From: Lamprobacter modestohalophilus
GTDB taxonomy: Bacteria; Pseudomonadota; Gammaproteobacteria; Chromatiales; Chromatiaceae
NCBI RefSeq assembly: GCF_016583905.1
Contig: NZ_NRRY01000002.1
Span: 149,063-213,062, forward strand
Length of the DNA: 64,000 bases
Reading direction: 5' to 3'
The notes under the pieces were generated by a model. It saw nothing but the letters and a program-made list of their open reading frames with translations. It was not told the origin of the DNA and did not search any database. Each line of letters begins with the position of its first letter. The stretch's first letter is position 1. The position numbers were made by a program, and so were the translations under genes. Positions 42,401-50,626 of this stretch are shown piece after piece.

Positions 42401-43714
42401 ATGCACGACTATGATCTGGCCATCATCGGCGGCGGCCTCGTTGGCGCCAGTCTTGCCGTTGCGCTCGCCGAGACCGGGCTGCGTATCGCCGTGGTCGAGG
42501 CCACCGAGGCCAATGCGCCGGCGCATCCAAGCTATGACGAGCGCATGATCGCGCTTTCGCTCGGCAGCGCACGGATCTTCCAGGGCATGGGCCTCTGGTC
42601 CGCGATCGAGCCCGATGCCGCGCCCATTCAGCATGTGCACGTCTCCGATCGCGGTCACTTCGGCTTCGCGCATCTCGATGCCGAGGACGAGGGCGTGCCC
42701 GCACTCGGCTATGTGGCGCCGGCCCGTGTGATGGGCGCGGCACTGAGCAAACGCCTAGAGACCTCCGCGCGGATCAGCCTGTTGCGGCCGGCGCGTCTGC
42801 AGGGGCTGCAGATCACCAAAGACCGTGTCAGCCTTGAGGTTGCAGTGGCTGGGCAGTCGCAGCTGTTGACGGCCGGGCTGCTGGTGGCCGCCGACGGGGG
42901 CGAGTCCTCAGTGCGCAAGCGGCTCGGGCTCAAGGTGCGCGCACACGATTACGGCTACGACGCCATCATCGCCACGGTGACGCCGGAGCGGGTTCCCGCC
43001 ACCACCCGGCCTGGCACCGCCTTCGAGCGCTTCACCGACACGGGTCCGATGGCGCTGCTGCCAATGACCGAGGGCCGCTATGGTGTGGTCTGGACCGCGC
43101 GCCAGGCCGATACTGCAGGCATCCTGGGGCTATCGGATGCTGATTTCATCGATGCGCTGCAGATGCGCTTCGGCGCACGGCTCGGCGAGCTGACGCGACC
43201 CAGTCGGCGCATCGCCTATCCGTTGCGGCTGATGTTAGCGAGCCAGCTCACGCGCGAGCGACTGCTGCTGATCGGTAATGCCGCGCATACGCTGCACCCG
43301 GTCGCTGGGCAGGGTTTCAACCTGGGGTTGCGCGACGTCGCCGAGCTGGCGGATCTGCTGGTCGATGCGCAGCGCACGGCACAGGATATCGGCGGTCCAG
43401 CGGTGCTCGGTCCCTATCGACGCCGGCGTGCGCCTGAGCATGCATTGATCGCCGGACTGACGGACGGTCTAGCGCGGTTGTTCGTCAATTCCTGGGGTCC
43501 GGTACGAGCCGGTCGGAATCTCGGGCTGCTGGGCCTGGACCTGCTGCCGCCGGCGCGACATCATCTGGCGCGCCGGTTCATGGGTGCGATTGGTCCTCAG
43601 CCCCGGCTTGCCCGCGGACTGCCAGCCGAGAGCGCGCTGCCACCGGCGCCTGCAACGGCGACCAAGCCGCTGCTCATCGTTGACCCGGTCAATGACCGGC
43701 CAAGCGAATCCTGA
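42401..43714 (+). CDS. ubiH: Ubiquinone biosynthesis hydroxylase UbiH
   Basis: A 437-residue FAD monooxygenase. The dinucleotide loop is YDLAIIGGGLVGASLAVALA, the DG motif GLLVAADGGESSVRKRLGLK, and the second FAD motif LLLIGNAAHTLHPVAGQGFN. It hydroxylates the ubiquinone precursor ring (UbiH: 2-octaprenyl-6-methoxyphenol step). Assignment as UbiH and not another paralogue rests on order (pepP-ubiH-ubiI) and similarity. A 25-residue Ala/Pro-rich tail is extra. Confidence 0.9.
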   Translation: MHDYDLAIIGGGLVGASLAVALAETGLRIAVVEATEANAPAHPSYDERMIALSLGSARIFQGMGLWSAIEPDAAPIQHVHVSDRGHFGFAHLDAEDEGVPALGYVAPARVMGAALSKRLETSARISLLRPARLQGLQITKDRVSLEVAVAGQSQLLTAGLLVAADGGESSVRKRLGLKVRAHDYGYDAIIATVTPERVPATTRPGTAFERFTDTGPMALLPMTEGRYGVVWTARQADTAGILGLSDADFIDALQMRFGARLGELTRPSRRIAYPLRLMLASQLTRERLLLIGNAAHTLHPVAGQGFNLGLRDVAELADLLVDAQRTAQDIGGPAVLGPYRRRRAPEHALIAGLTDGLARLFVNSWGPVRAGRNLGLLGLDLLPPARHHLARRFMGAIGPQPRLARGLPAESALPPAPATATKPLLIVDPVNDRPSES

Positions 43715-43783
43715 TGTTCCTGGCCACCGAGCCCCGTTTCCGTGAGCGGCCTGATGCACAGGCTGGCGATGAGGAGTTGACCG

Positions 43784-45085
43784 ATGCCAGATGCAGATGA
43801 TCACCAATTAGGACATGTCGACATCGCTATCGTCGGCGGCGGCATGGTCGGCGCTGCTTTGGCCTGTGCTTGCGCCGAGCGTGGTCTGCGTATCGCCGTG
43901 ATCGACGGCCAGCCACCGCAACGCAGCTGGCCGGCCGGGCAAGTCGATCTGCGCGTCTCCGCGCTGAGCCGTGCCAGTCAGCGCATCCTTGAGCGTATCG
44001 GGGTCTGGCCGCGCATGGTCGAACTGGGCGTCAGCCCTTATCGCGAGATGCAGGTTTGGGACGCGGTCGGCCGTGCCGAGATCCATTTCGACTCGGCTGA
44101 GCTGGGTGAGCCGGACCTAGGCCACATCGTCGAGAACCGGGTGACGCGATTGGCGCTCTGGGAACGGCTCGAGGCCTTTGCTGCAGCAGCGCCCGAGCAG
44201 GTCCAGCTGCTCTCGCCGGCAGGGCCGGCGACGCTCGAGTTCAATGCCGAGCTCAATGCCGAGATGAATGGCAAGAGCAAGAGCGGGGTCAACGGCGGGC
44301 TGGCGCACATACGGCTGGCCGATCAACGTCGCCTCTCGGCGGAGCTGGTGGTCGGCGCCGATGGCCGCGCCTCCTTCGTGCGCGAGGCACTGGGCATCGG
44401 TCTGGATGCCGCCGATTACGGACAACGCGCCATCGTCGCCAACGTCGAGGTCGCGCACTGGCATCGCGAGACCGCCTGGCAGCGCTTCCTGCCCACCGGT
44501 CCGCTCGCCTTCCTGCCACTCGCCGATGGTCGCTGCTCGATCGTCTGGTCGGCCGACGAGGCGCGCGCTGAGCAGCTGCTGGCGCTCGACGACGCCGGTT
44601 TCATCGCCGAGCTTGAGCTCGCCTTCGATAAGCGCCTCGGCCCGATCCTGAGCACTGGTCCGCGTGCCGCCTTCCCGCTCAGTCGTCAGCATGCGCGTGA
44701 GTACGTCCAACCGCACGCTGCGCTGATCGGCGATGCCGCGCACGGCATTCATCCGTTGGCCGGTCAGGGCGTGAACCTCGGCTTCCTCGATGTCGCCGCG
44801 CTGGTCGACGCCATCGACCGTGCCCGTGCAAAGGACCGCGCACTCGGCAGTCTGCACATCCTGCGCCGCTACGAGCGCGCACGCCGCGGTGATAACGCGG
44901 CCATGCTGACCGCGATGGACCTCTTCAAGCGTGTCTTTGGCAATCGCAATCCAGCCCTGGTTGGCGCCCGGAATCTCGGCCTAGCGGCCGCTGAGCATCT
45001 GCCCGGCATCAAGCCGCTGTTCATTCGGCAAGCGCTTGGGCTAGGTGACGATCTGCCGACGCTGGCCCGGGTTAGTGGTTCTTGA
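43784..45085 (+). CDS. ubiI: Ubiquinone biosynthesis hydroxylase UbiI (VisC)
   Basis: A 433-residue paralogue of UbiH. FAD loop DIAIVGGGMVGAALACACAE, DG motif ELVVGADGRASFVREALGIG, and AALIGDAAHGIHPLAGQGVN. In E. coli the gene at this place hydroxylates C5 of the ring (UbiI). It lies 69 bases downstream of ubiH on the same strand. A short low-complexity segment (FNAELNAEMNGKSKSG) interrupts the central sheet region. The split of functions between the two hydroxylases is inferred from gene order. Confidence 0.88.
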   Translation: MPDADDHQLGHVDIAIVGGGMVGAALACACAERGLRIAVIDGQPPQRSWPAGQVDLRVSALSRASQRILERIGVWPRMVELGVSPYREMQVWDAVGRAEIHFDSAELGEPDLGHIVENRVTRLALWERLEAFAAAAPEQVQLLSPAGPATLEFNAELNAEMNGKSKSGVNGGLAHIRLADQRRLSAELVVGADGRASFVREALGIGLDAADYGQRAIVANVEVAHWHRETAWQRFLPTGPLAFLPLADGRCSIVWSADEARAEQLLALDDAGFIAELELAFDKRLGPILSTGPRAAFPLSRQHAREYVQPHAALIGDAAHGIHPLAGQGVNLGFLDVAALVDAIDRARAKDRALGSLHILRRYERARRGDNAAMLTAMDLFKRVFGNRNPALVGARNLGLAAAEHLPGIKPLFIRQALGLGDDLPTLARVSGS

Positions 45086-45103
45086 GCAAGCTATTGGGAG
45101 TCG

Positions 45104-45691
45104 ATGATGGAAGCAATCCGCCGGCAAACGATCGATGATCTTATCCAAGCCTGGACAGAGGATGAGCGCCTCGAGCTGATCGATGGCGACATCGTTCAGC
45201 GCCCGATGGCGCGGTTCCACCACGGGCTAGCGCAGTCCGGGCTGAATTTCCAGGTTCAAGCTCAGCAGTCGACCGGCGGCAATCGGCGTGGATGGTGGAT
45301 CGTGACCGAAGTCAGCGTGCGCTACAACGAGCATCAATGCCCAAGTCATGATCTCGCGGGATGGCGCCGAGAGCGGCTACCGACGCCACCAGCCGGCGTG
45401 GTGGCCGTCGTGCCGGACTGGGTCTGCGAGATCCTCTCACCCGGCCATGAGCGCAAAGACCTCGTTCATCACCTGTTGCTGCTGCAGCGTGTCGAAGTCC
45501 CCTACTACTGGGTCATCTCCCCTGAGGATCGCTCGCTGATCGCCTACGCACTCGACGATGGGCGCTATAAGGTCATCTTCTCGGCGGAGTATCCTGAGGG
45601 CGCCATGCCGGAGCGGGTGCGCATCCCACCCTTTGACGCCGCCGAGATCGATCTCGGCGCGGTCTTCGGCGAGGCGGAGCCAGAAGACTGA
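45104..45691 (+). CDS. Uma2-family (DUF820) putative nuclease
   Basis: A 195-residue protein of the Uma2/DUF820 family with a PD-(D/E)XK-like fold. Segments are RLELIDGDIVQRPMARFHHG, PSHDLAGWRRERLP, VPDWVCEILSPGHERKDL and the lysine-containing VPYYWVISPEDRSLIAYALD. The conserved D...E.K pattern is visible as PDWVCEILSP. The family is abundant in cyanobacteria and occurs in purple bacteria; its role is unknown, possibly linked to mobile DNA. ATGATG at 45104 follows GGGAG. Confidence 0.85.
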   Translation: MMEAIRRQTIDDLIQAWTEDERLELIDGDIVQRPMARFHHGLAQSGLNFQVQAQQSTGGNRRGWWIVTEVSVRYNEHQCPSHDLAGWRRERLPTPPAGVVAVVPDWVCEILSPGHERKDLVHHLLLLQRVEVPYYWVISPEDRSLIAYALDDGRYKVIFSAEYPEGAMPERVRIPPFDAAEIDLGAVFGEAEPED

Positions 45692-46038
45692 AAGCGACTG
45701 TCATCGGCGCAAACCCTATCCGCTGCACTCTGCGCGACACTGGGGATCAAGATAAGGCGCAGCGGATTGGTGCAAATCAATCGATTCTCGCTGCGGTCGG
45801 CGCGCGCATTCTGTACCCTTACGCCCAACTCGATGCTGATCCCTTGGTTCCGCTATGCCCTGCGCCGCTGTTTGTGCTCCGCGTTCTGCCGTGCTGGCGG
45901 GAGTGTTTGGTCACTTTAGGCGGTTACGCCCTTATCGCGGCCGAGCTTCAACCCCGAGACTCATGCTTGAGTTTTCGAGAATCTGGCTGCGCCGCTGCTG
46001 CGTCCGCATCGCGCCGACAGGCGCTTGCGCTCGCTTGT
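45692..46038. other. Intergenic region without a recognisable gene
   Basis: The gap between the Uma2 gene and the phosphofructokinase gene. Short frames on the plus strand here (around 45844-46053) lack ribosome sites and family features. TCCGCTGC and GCAGCGGA (about 45719 and 45760) are inverted and could end the upstream transcript. Otherwise I see nothing until the promoter at 46039. Confidence 0.5.
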
Positions 46039-46067
46039 TTGTTGCTTCGATAACGCACTGATAATAC
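46039..46067 (+). promoter_or_regulatory. Candidate sigma70 promoter of the PPi cluster
   Basis: TTGTTG (46039-46044) and TAATAC (46062-46067) are separated by exactly 17 bases. Transcription would start about 14 bases before ATG 46088, leaving just room for the ribosome site GAGAGGACT. Confidence 0.6.
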
Positions 46068-46087
46068 TGAGCTTTGAGAGGACTCCT

Positions 46088-47341
46088 ATGACCGCGAAGA
46101 ACGCCTTCTACGCCCAATCGGGCGGTGTCACCGCCGTGATCAATGCCTCCGCCTGCGGTGTGATCGAAACCGCGCGACAGCATCCGGAGCAGATCGCCAA
46201 CGTCTATGCCGGACGCAACGGCATCATCGGCGCGCTGACCGAGGATCTGATCGATACCAGCCAGGAGTCTGACGCGGCCATCGCGGCGCTGCGCTATACG
46301 CCTTCGGGTGCGTTCGGCTCCTGCCGTTACAAGCTCAAGAGTCTAGAGGCCAACAGGCGCGAGTACGAGCGCCTGATCGAGGTCTTCAAGGCGCATGACA
46401 TCGGCTACTTCTTCTACAACGGCGGCGGCGATTCGGCCGATACCTGCTACAAGGTGAGCCAGCTCTCAGAGACGCTTGGCTATCCGGTGCAGGCGATCCA
46501 CGTGCCGAAGACGGTCGACAATGATCTGCCGATCACCGACAACTGCCCGGGCTTTGGCTCGGTGGCCAAGTACATCGCGACCTCGGCGCTCGAGGCCTCG
46601 TTCGATGTACGCTCGATGGCGAAGACCTCGACCAAGGTCTTCGTGCTCGAGGTGATGGGCCGGCATGCGGGCTGGATCGCGGCGGCGGGTGGTCTGATCG
46701 AAGACCATGACATGCCGGTATTGGTGCTGTTCCCAGAGATCGACTTCGATCAAGAGCGGTTCCTCGCTAAGGTCAAGGCGATGGTCGACGCGCATGGCTT
46801 CTGCACCATCGTGGTGTCCGAGGGCGCGAAATACCCCGATGGACGCTTCCTTGCGGAGCAGGGTACGCGCGATGCCTTCGGCCATGCTCAGCTCGGCGGC
46901 GCGGCACCGGTGGTCGCAAACCTCGTCAAGGAGGCGCTTGGCTACAAGTTCCACTGGGCGGTGGCCGACTATCTGCAGCGCGCAGCCCGGCATCTAGCCT
47001 CCAAGACCGACGTTGAACAAGCCTATGCAACAGGCCGTGCCGGCGTTGAGATGGCGCTAGCGGGCGAGAGCGCGATCATGCCGACCATCGAGCGCCTGAG
47101 CAGCGATCCCTACCAATGGCAAGTCGGCAAGGCGCCCTTGTCCGAGGTGGCCAACGTTGAGAAGTTCATGCCGCGCGAGTTCATCACCGACGACGGTTTT
47201 GGCATCACAGCTGCATGCAAAAACTACCTGTTGCCGCTGATTCAGGGTGAAGACTACCCGCCGTTCGAGAACGGCCTACCGCGCTTTGTGACGCTGAAGA
47301 ACGCGCCGGTGGCGAAGAAGCTCGACGTCTTCGAGATCTGA
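46088..47341 (+). CDS. pfp: Pyrophosphate-dependent 6-phosphofructokinase
   Basis: A 417-residue enzyme of the PPi-type PFK group. FYAQSGGVTAVINASACGVI is the nucleotide/PPi-binding start; YFFYNGGGDSADTCYKVSQL has the GGGDS (not GGDGS) form typical of PPi enzymes. PKTVDNDLPITDNCPGFGS contains the catalytic TVDND; EVMGRHAGWIAAAGGL binds fructose 6-phosphate. It phosphorylates fructose 6-phosphate reversibly using PPi; in purple bacteria it may also serve Calvin-cycle bisphosphates. It lies upstream of two membrane pyrophosphatases, so PPi is the common currency. ATG 46088 follows GAGAGGA. Confidence 0.93.
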   Translation: MTAKNAFYAQSGGVTAVINASACGVIETARQHPEQIANVYAGRNGIIGALTEDLIDTSQESDAAIAALRYTPSGAFGSCRYKLKSLEANRREYERLIEVFKAHDIGYFFYNGGGDSADTCYKVSQLSETLGYPVQAIHVPKTVDNDLPITDNCPGFGSVAKYIATSALEASFDVRSMAKTSTKVFVLEVMGRHAGWIAAAGGLIEDHDMPVLVLFPEIDFDQERFLAKVKAMVDAHGFCTIVVSEGAKYPDGRFLAEQGTRDAFGHAQLGGAAPVVANLVKEALGYKFHWAVADYLQRAARHLASKTDVEQAYATGRAGVEMALAGESAIMPTIERLSSDPYQWQVGKAPLSEVANVEKFMPREFITDDGFGITAACKNYLLPLIQGEDYPPFENGLPRFVTLKNAPVAKKLDVFEI

Positions 47342-47377
47342 GCACTTTTTGCAGCCTCTGAAGCAGGCCTCCCAATC

Positions 47378-47403
47378 GCTGCCGCAGCCTCGGTCGCGGC
47401 AGC
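47378..47403 (+). terminator. Hairpin after the phosphofructokinase gene
   Basis: GCTGCCGC (47378-47385) and GCGGCAGC (47396-47403) pair over eight bases; CGCTTTCTTGG follows. It lies 37 bases after the stop and 33 before the next start, so it is probably a partial terminator or processing site. Confidence 0.5.
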
Positions 47404-47435
47404 CGCTTTCTTGGTGTGATCGGTAAGGAGCGACC

Positions 47436-48212
47436 ATGAGCGATTACCATCTCTATCTGTCCTTGATCCCAGAGGCCCTGATTGCCTCGATGCTCGAGCC
47501 GGAGGAATTCGGCTCCTACTATGCAGTGGGAAGGAGTGGACGCGTGTTCGGGGAATCGATCTTCTTCGAGCTTGATCCCAGTTTCCGTTCCGATGATTTC
47601 GCCTTCTCGCTCGCCGATGAGCGCTGCGTGACGCAGCCGGATGGCAAGCCGAAATCGTCGGTCTATCTGGGTATCTACAACGTCCTAGCGCGCATCCCGG
47701 TGGCGGCCATCGGCAAGCTCTATCTGGTGACCGATGATGGCCGAACGCTCGAGCTTGAGCGCGCCGATTACACGCCGGACCGAGAGCATCCGCTCCATCT
47801 CTACCAAGAGTTCTGTCCGAAGAGTCCGTTGGTCGCGAGCCGCCTCGAGCCGCAGGCGTTTTGCCGTTCGATTACCGATCCGACGCGGCCGGTGAACCTG
47901 CCGCGAATCGCGTTCTCGGACATGACGCTTGGTGAGCTTGCGTTCGATCCGCTGAACGGCAAGGCGGATGATCTGCCGTATCGCTACATCCCGCACCTGC
48001 GCGACGTGCTATCGGACTTCACCGCCAACACCAAGGACAGCAAGCTGGTCCTGAAGCATGTGCGTGACGCGGTGCTCTACCGCACCGTGCAAACCGGCTT
48101 CTATGTGGGGGATCACGATCACTTTGCCTTCTACCCGTTCCCAAGCCGAGAGGCCTTGAAGTCGACGTATTACGACTGGTGGCGCTCTGCGCAGATCTCG
48201 CACTTCGATTGA
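47436..48212 (+). CDS. Conserved-looking protein of unknown function in the PPi cluster
   Basis: A 258-residue soluble protein: MSDYHLYLSLIPEALIASML, then EEFGSYYAVGRSGRVFGESI, ITDPTRPVNLPRIAFSDMTL and RYIPHLRDVLSDFTANTKDS. It is rich in aromatic residues and has good codon use, so it is a genuine gene. I do not recognise a domain. It sits between PPi-phosphofructokinase and the first membrane pyrophosphatase on the same strand, with a GTAAGGAGCG ribosome site before ATG 47436. A role tied to PPi metabolism is plausible from context only. Confidence 0.75.
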   Translation: MSDYHLYLSLIPEALIASMLEPEEFGSYYAVGRSGRVFGESIFFELDPSFRSDDFAFSLADERCVTQPDGKPKSSVYLGIYNVLARIPVAAIGKLYLVTDDGRTLELERADYTPDREHPLHLYQEFCPKSPLVASRLEPQAFCRSITDPTRPVNLPRIAFSDMTLGELAFDPLNGKADDLPYRYIPHLRDVLSDFTANTKDSKLVLKHVRDAVLYRTVQTGFYVGDHDHFAFYPFPSREALKSTYYDWWRSAQISHFD

Positions 48213-48232
48213 CCAGCACCAGCCTTGGTCAA
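48209..48232 (+). terminator. Hairpin overlapping the stop of the unknown gene
   Basis: TTGACCA (48209-48215) pairs with TGGTCAA (48226-48232); CCTGTTCTGTTCT follows. It may attenuate transcription into the pyrophosphatase genes. Confidence 0.4.
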
Positions 48233-48309
48233 CCTGTTCTGTTCTCCCTAGTCCTTAATCCCGCCGCGCCGCTGAGCCTGCGCGGCCCCTTAGCTGTAGA
48301 AGTGGAACC

Positions 48310-50505
48310 ATGAACGAACCCGTCTTTTGGCTCGCTCCGCTCGCTTCCGTCTTCGCGCTCTACTTCGCTTGGCGCTTCTTCAAGGAGATGGTTGCCCATG
48401 ACGAAGGCACTGAGATGATGCGCGAGATCGGCGCGCATGTGCGCAAAGGCTCAATGGCCTATCTGCGTCAGCAGTACAAGATCATGCTGGTTGTTTTTGC
48501 ACTGGTGGCGGGCCTCTTTGCCTACCTATCCTATGGGCTCGGGGTGCAGAATCCGTGGCTGCCGATCACCTTCACCTTTGGTGGCTTCTTTTCTGCGCTG
48601 GCCGGCTACTTCGGCATGCAGACAGCGACCTTGGCCTCGACGCGCACGACGGCCGCGGCGCGGACCTCGCTCGCTGGCGCGCTCAATGTGGCCTTCCGCA
48701 GCGGTGCTGTGATGGGACTGGTGGTGGTTGGCTTGGGCCTGGGCAATCTGGCCTTCTGGTTTGTGTTGATCGATCTGTTTACGCCCGGCGATCCAACTCA
48801 GGGTGCTTATCTCATTCTCGTCACCACTACGGCGCTGACCTTCAGCATGGGAGCGTCGATGCAGGCGCTGTTCGCCCGCGTCGGGGGTGGTATCTACACC
48901 AAAGCGGCTGATGTTGGCGCCGACTTGGTCGGCAAGGTCGAGGCCGGTATCCCGGAGGATGATCCACGCAATCCAGCCGTCATTGCCGATAACGTCGGCG
49001 ATAACGTCGGCGATGTCGCGGGCATGGGTGCCGACCTGTTCGAGTCCTATTGTGGCTCCATCCTCGCCGCCTCTGCACTCGGAGCAGCGGCCTTTGTTGC
49101 CGATCCGGCGATGCAGATGAAGGCCATCGCGGCGCCGATGGCCATCGCCGGCGTGGGCATCATGCTGTCCGTGCTTGGTGTCTTCCTGGTCAAGACGCGT
49201 GAGGGGGCGAACCAGAAGGAACTGCTCGGCGCCTTGTCGAAGGGCATCAATGCCAGTGCGGCCTTGATCGTGGTGGCCTCGGCGGCGGTGCTCTGGCTGC
49301 TCGGGATCGAGAACCCCTGGGGCATCTGGGGCGCGGTAGTGACCGGTCTGGTCACCGGCCTGATCATCGGACGCTCGACCGAGTATTCGACATCCGCCTC
49401 ATTCAAGCCGACGCGGAGCATTGCGGCCGCGGCCGAAAGTGGTGCGGCGACGACGATCATCGCCGGCATCGGTGTCGGCATGCTCTCGACCGTGATCCCA
49501 GTGCTGGCGGTGTCCATCGGCACCATGCTCGCCTACCAGTTTGCCTCTGGCTTCGACCCGACGCAGATGGGGCAGGGGCTCTACGGGATCGCGATTGCGG
49601 CGGTCGGGATGCTCTCGACGCTCGGCATCACGCTGGCGAGCGATGCCTATGGGCCGATCGCCGATAATGCCGGCGGCAATGCCGAGATGAGCGGCCTCGG
49701 GCCCGAGGTCCGCGAGCGGACCGATGCGCTCGACTCGCTCGGTAATACCACGGCCGCGACCGGAAAGGGCTTTGCGATCGGCTCGGCGGCGCTCACCGCG
49801 CTGGCACTGATTGCCTCCTATATCGAGGTGATTCGGATCGAGTTGATCAGCGCTGGGCAGACCGCGCTCGATGTCGGGCGGGACCTGAGCGTGGCCACGG
49901 CTGATGCGACCCTGGTCGACTTCATGGCCTTCTACAACGTCACCCTGCTGAACCCGGCGGTGCTGATCACACTGTTCCTCGGTGCGATGGTCGCCTTCAC
50001 CTTCAGTGGTCTCACGGTGCAGGCCGTCGGCCGCGCCGCACAGACCATGGTGGAAGAGGTCCGACGCCAGTTCCGCGAAGATCCAGGTATCCTCAAGGGC
50101 ACCTCGGCCCCGGACTATGAGCGCTGCGTGGCGATCTCCACCGTTGGAGCGCAGCGCGAGATGGTGATTCCGTCGCTGATCGCGATTGCGGCGCCGGTGC
50201 TCGTCGGCGTCCTGTTTGGTGTCGCCGGCGTGATTGGCCTGCTCGCGGGCGGACTCTCGACTGGCTTCGTACTCGCGGTCTTCCTCTCCAACGCTGGCGG
50301 CGCCTGGGACAACGCGAAGAAGTACATTGAGGCCGGTCATCATGGCGGTAAGGGCTCGCCAGCGCATCGTGCCTCAGTGATTGGCGACACCATCGGCGAT
50401 CCCTTCAAGGACACCTCGGGTCCGAGCCTGAACATCCTGATCAAGCTGATGAGTATCGTTGCGATCGTGATGGCGGGAGTGACTGTTTCCTACACGCTCA
50501 TCTGA
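48310..50505 (+). CDS. hppA: Membrane-bound pyrophosphatase, K+-dependent type
   Basis: A 731-residue ion-pumping pyrophosphatase with about 16 membrane segments. PPi-binding motifs are [40 protein letters not shown] and [19 protein letters not shown]. The signature [15 protein letters not shown] has Ala and Gly at the positions that distinguish K+-dependent enzymes from K+-independent ones. It couples PPi hydrolysis to H+ or Na+ transport; the ion cannot be told from what I can see. ATG 48310 follows GTAGAAGTGGAACC. A hairpin separates it from a second, different pyrophosphatase gene. Confidence 0.95.
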   Translation: MNEPVFWLAPLASVFALYFAWRFFKEMVAHDEGTEMMREIGAHVRKGSMAYLRQQYKIMLVVFALVAGLFAYLSYGLGVQNPWLPITFTFGGFFSALAGYFGMQTATLASTRTTAAARTSLAGALNVAFRSGAVMGLVVVGLGLGNLAFWFVLIDLFTPGDPTQGAYLILVTTTALTFSMGASMQALFARVGGGIYTKAADVGADLVGKVEAGIPEDDPRNPAVIADNVGDNVGDVAGMGADLFESYCGSILAASALGAAAFVADPAMQMKAIAAPMAIAGVGIMLSVLGVFLVKTREGANQKELLGALSKGINASAALIVVASAAVLWLLGIENPWGIWGAVVTGLVTGLIIGRSTEYSTSASFKPTRSIAAAAESGAATTIIAGIGVGMLSTVIPVLAVSIGTMLAYQFASGFDPTQMGQGLYGIAIAAVGMLSTLGITLASDAYGPIADNAGGNAEMSGLGPEVRERTDALDSLGNTTAATGKGFAIGSAALTALALIASYIEVIRIELISAGQTALDVGRDLSVATADATLVDFMAFYNVTLLNPAVLITLFLGAMVAFTFSGLTVQAVGRAAQTMVEEVRRQFREDPGILKGTSAPDYERCVAISTVGAQREMVIPSLIAIAAPVLVGVLFGVAGVIGLLAGGLSTGFVLAVFLSNAGGAWDNAKKYIEAGHHGGKGSPAHRASVIGDTIGDPFKDTSGPSLNILIKLMSIVAIVMAGVTVSYTLI

Positions 50506-50516
50506 GGCCGAGTGCT

Positions 50517-50556
50517 CTGAGTCAGCGCCGACAGAAGCATGTCGTCGCTGACTCAG
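50517..50556 (+). terminator. Strong hairpin between the two pyrophosphatase genes
   Basis: CTGAGTCAGCG (50517-50527) pairs perfectly with CGCTGACTCAG (50546-50556), and CGACA pairs with TGTCG inside it, giving a 16-pair stem with one mismatch and a GAAGCA loop. No U-run follows. It lies 11 bases after the first stop and 70 before the next start, so it probably limits or processes read-through. Confidence 0.65.
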
Positions 50557-50626
50557 CCCTCAGCAGACTCTGCGTCGTTGTCTGGTATTGGCGCTGAGCC
50601 GTTTGCTGGCCCATTGGAAATTTGCC

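Noticed and set aside
49399..50367. Long minus-strand frame opposite the first pyrophosphatase gene
   Set aside because: Highly charged, repetitive composition typical of an antisense shadow; no ribosome site or domain.
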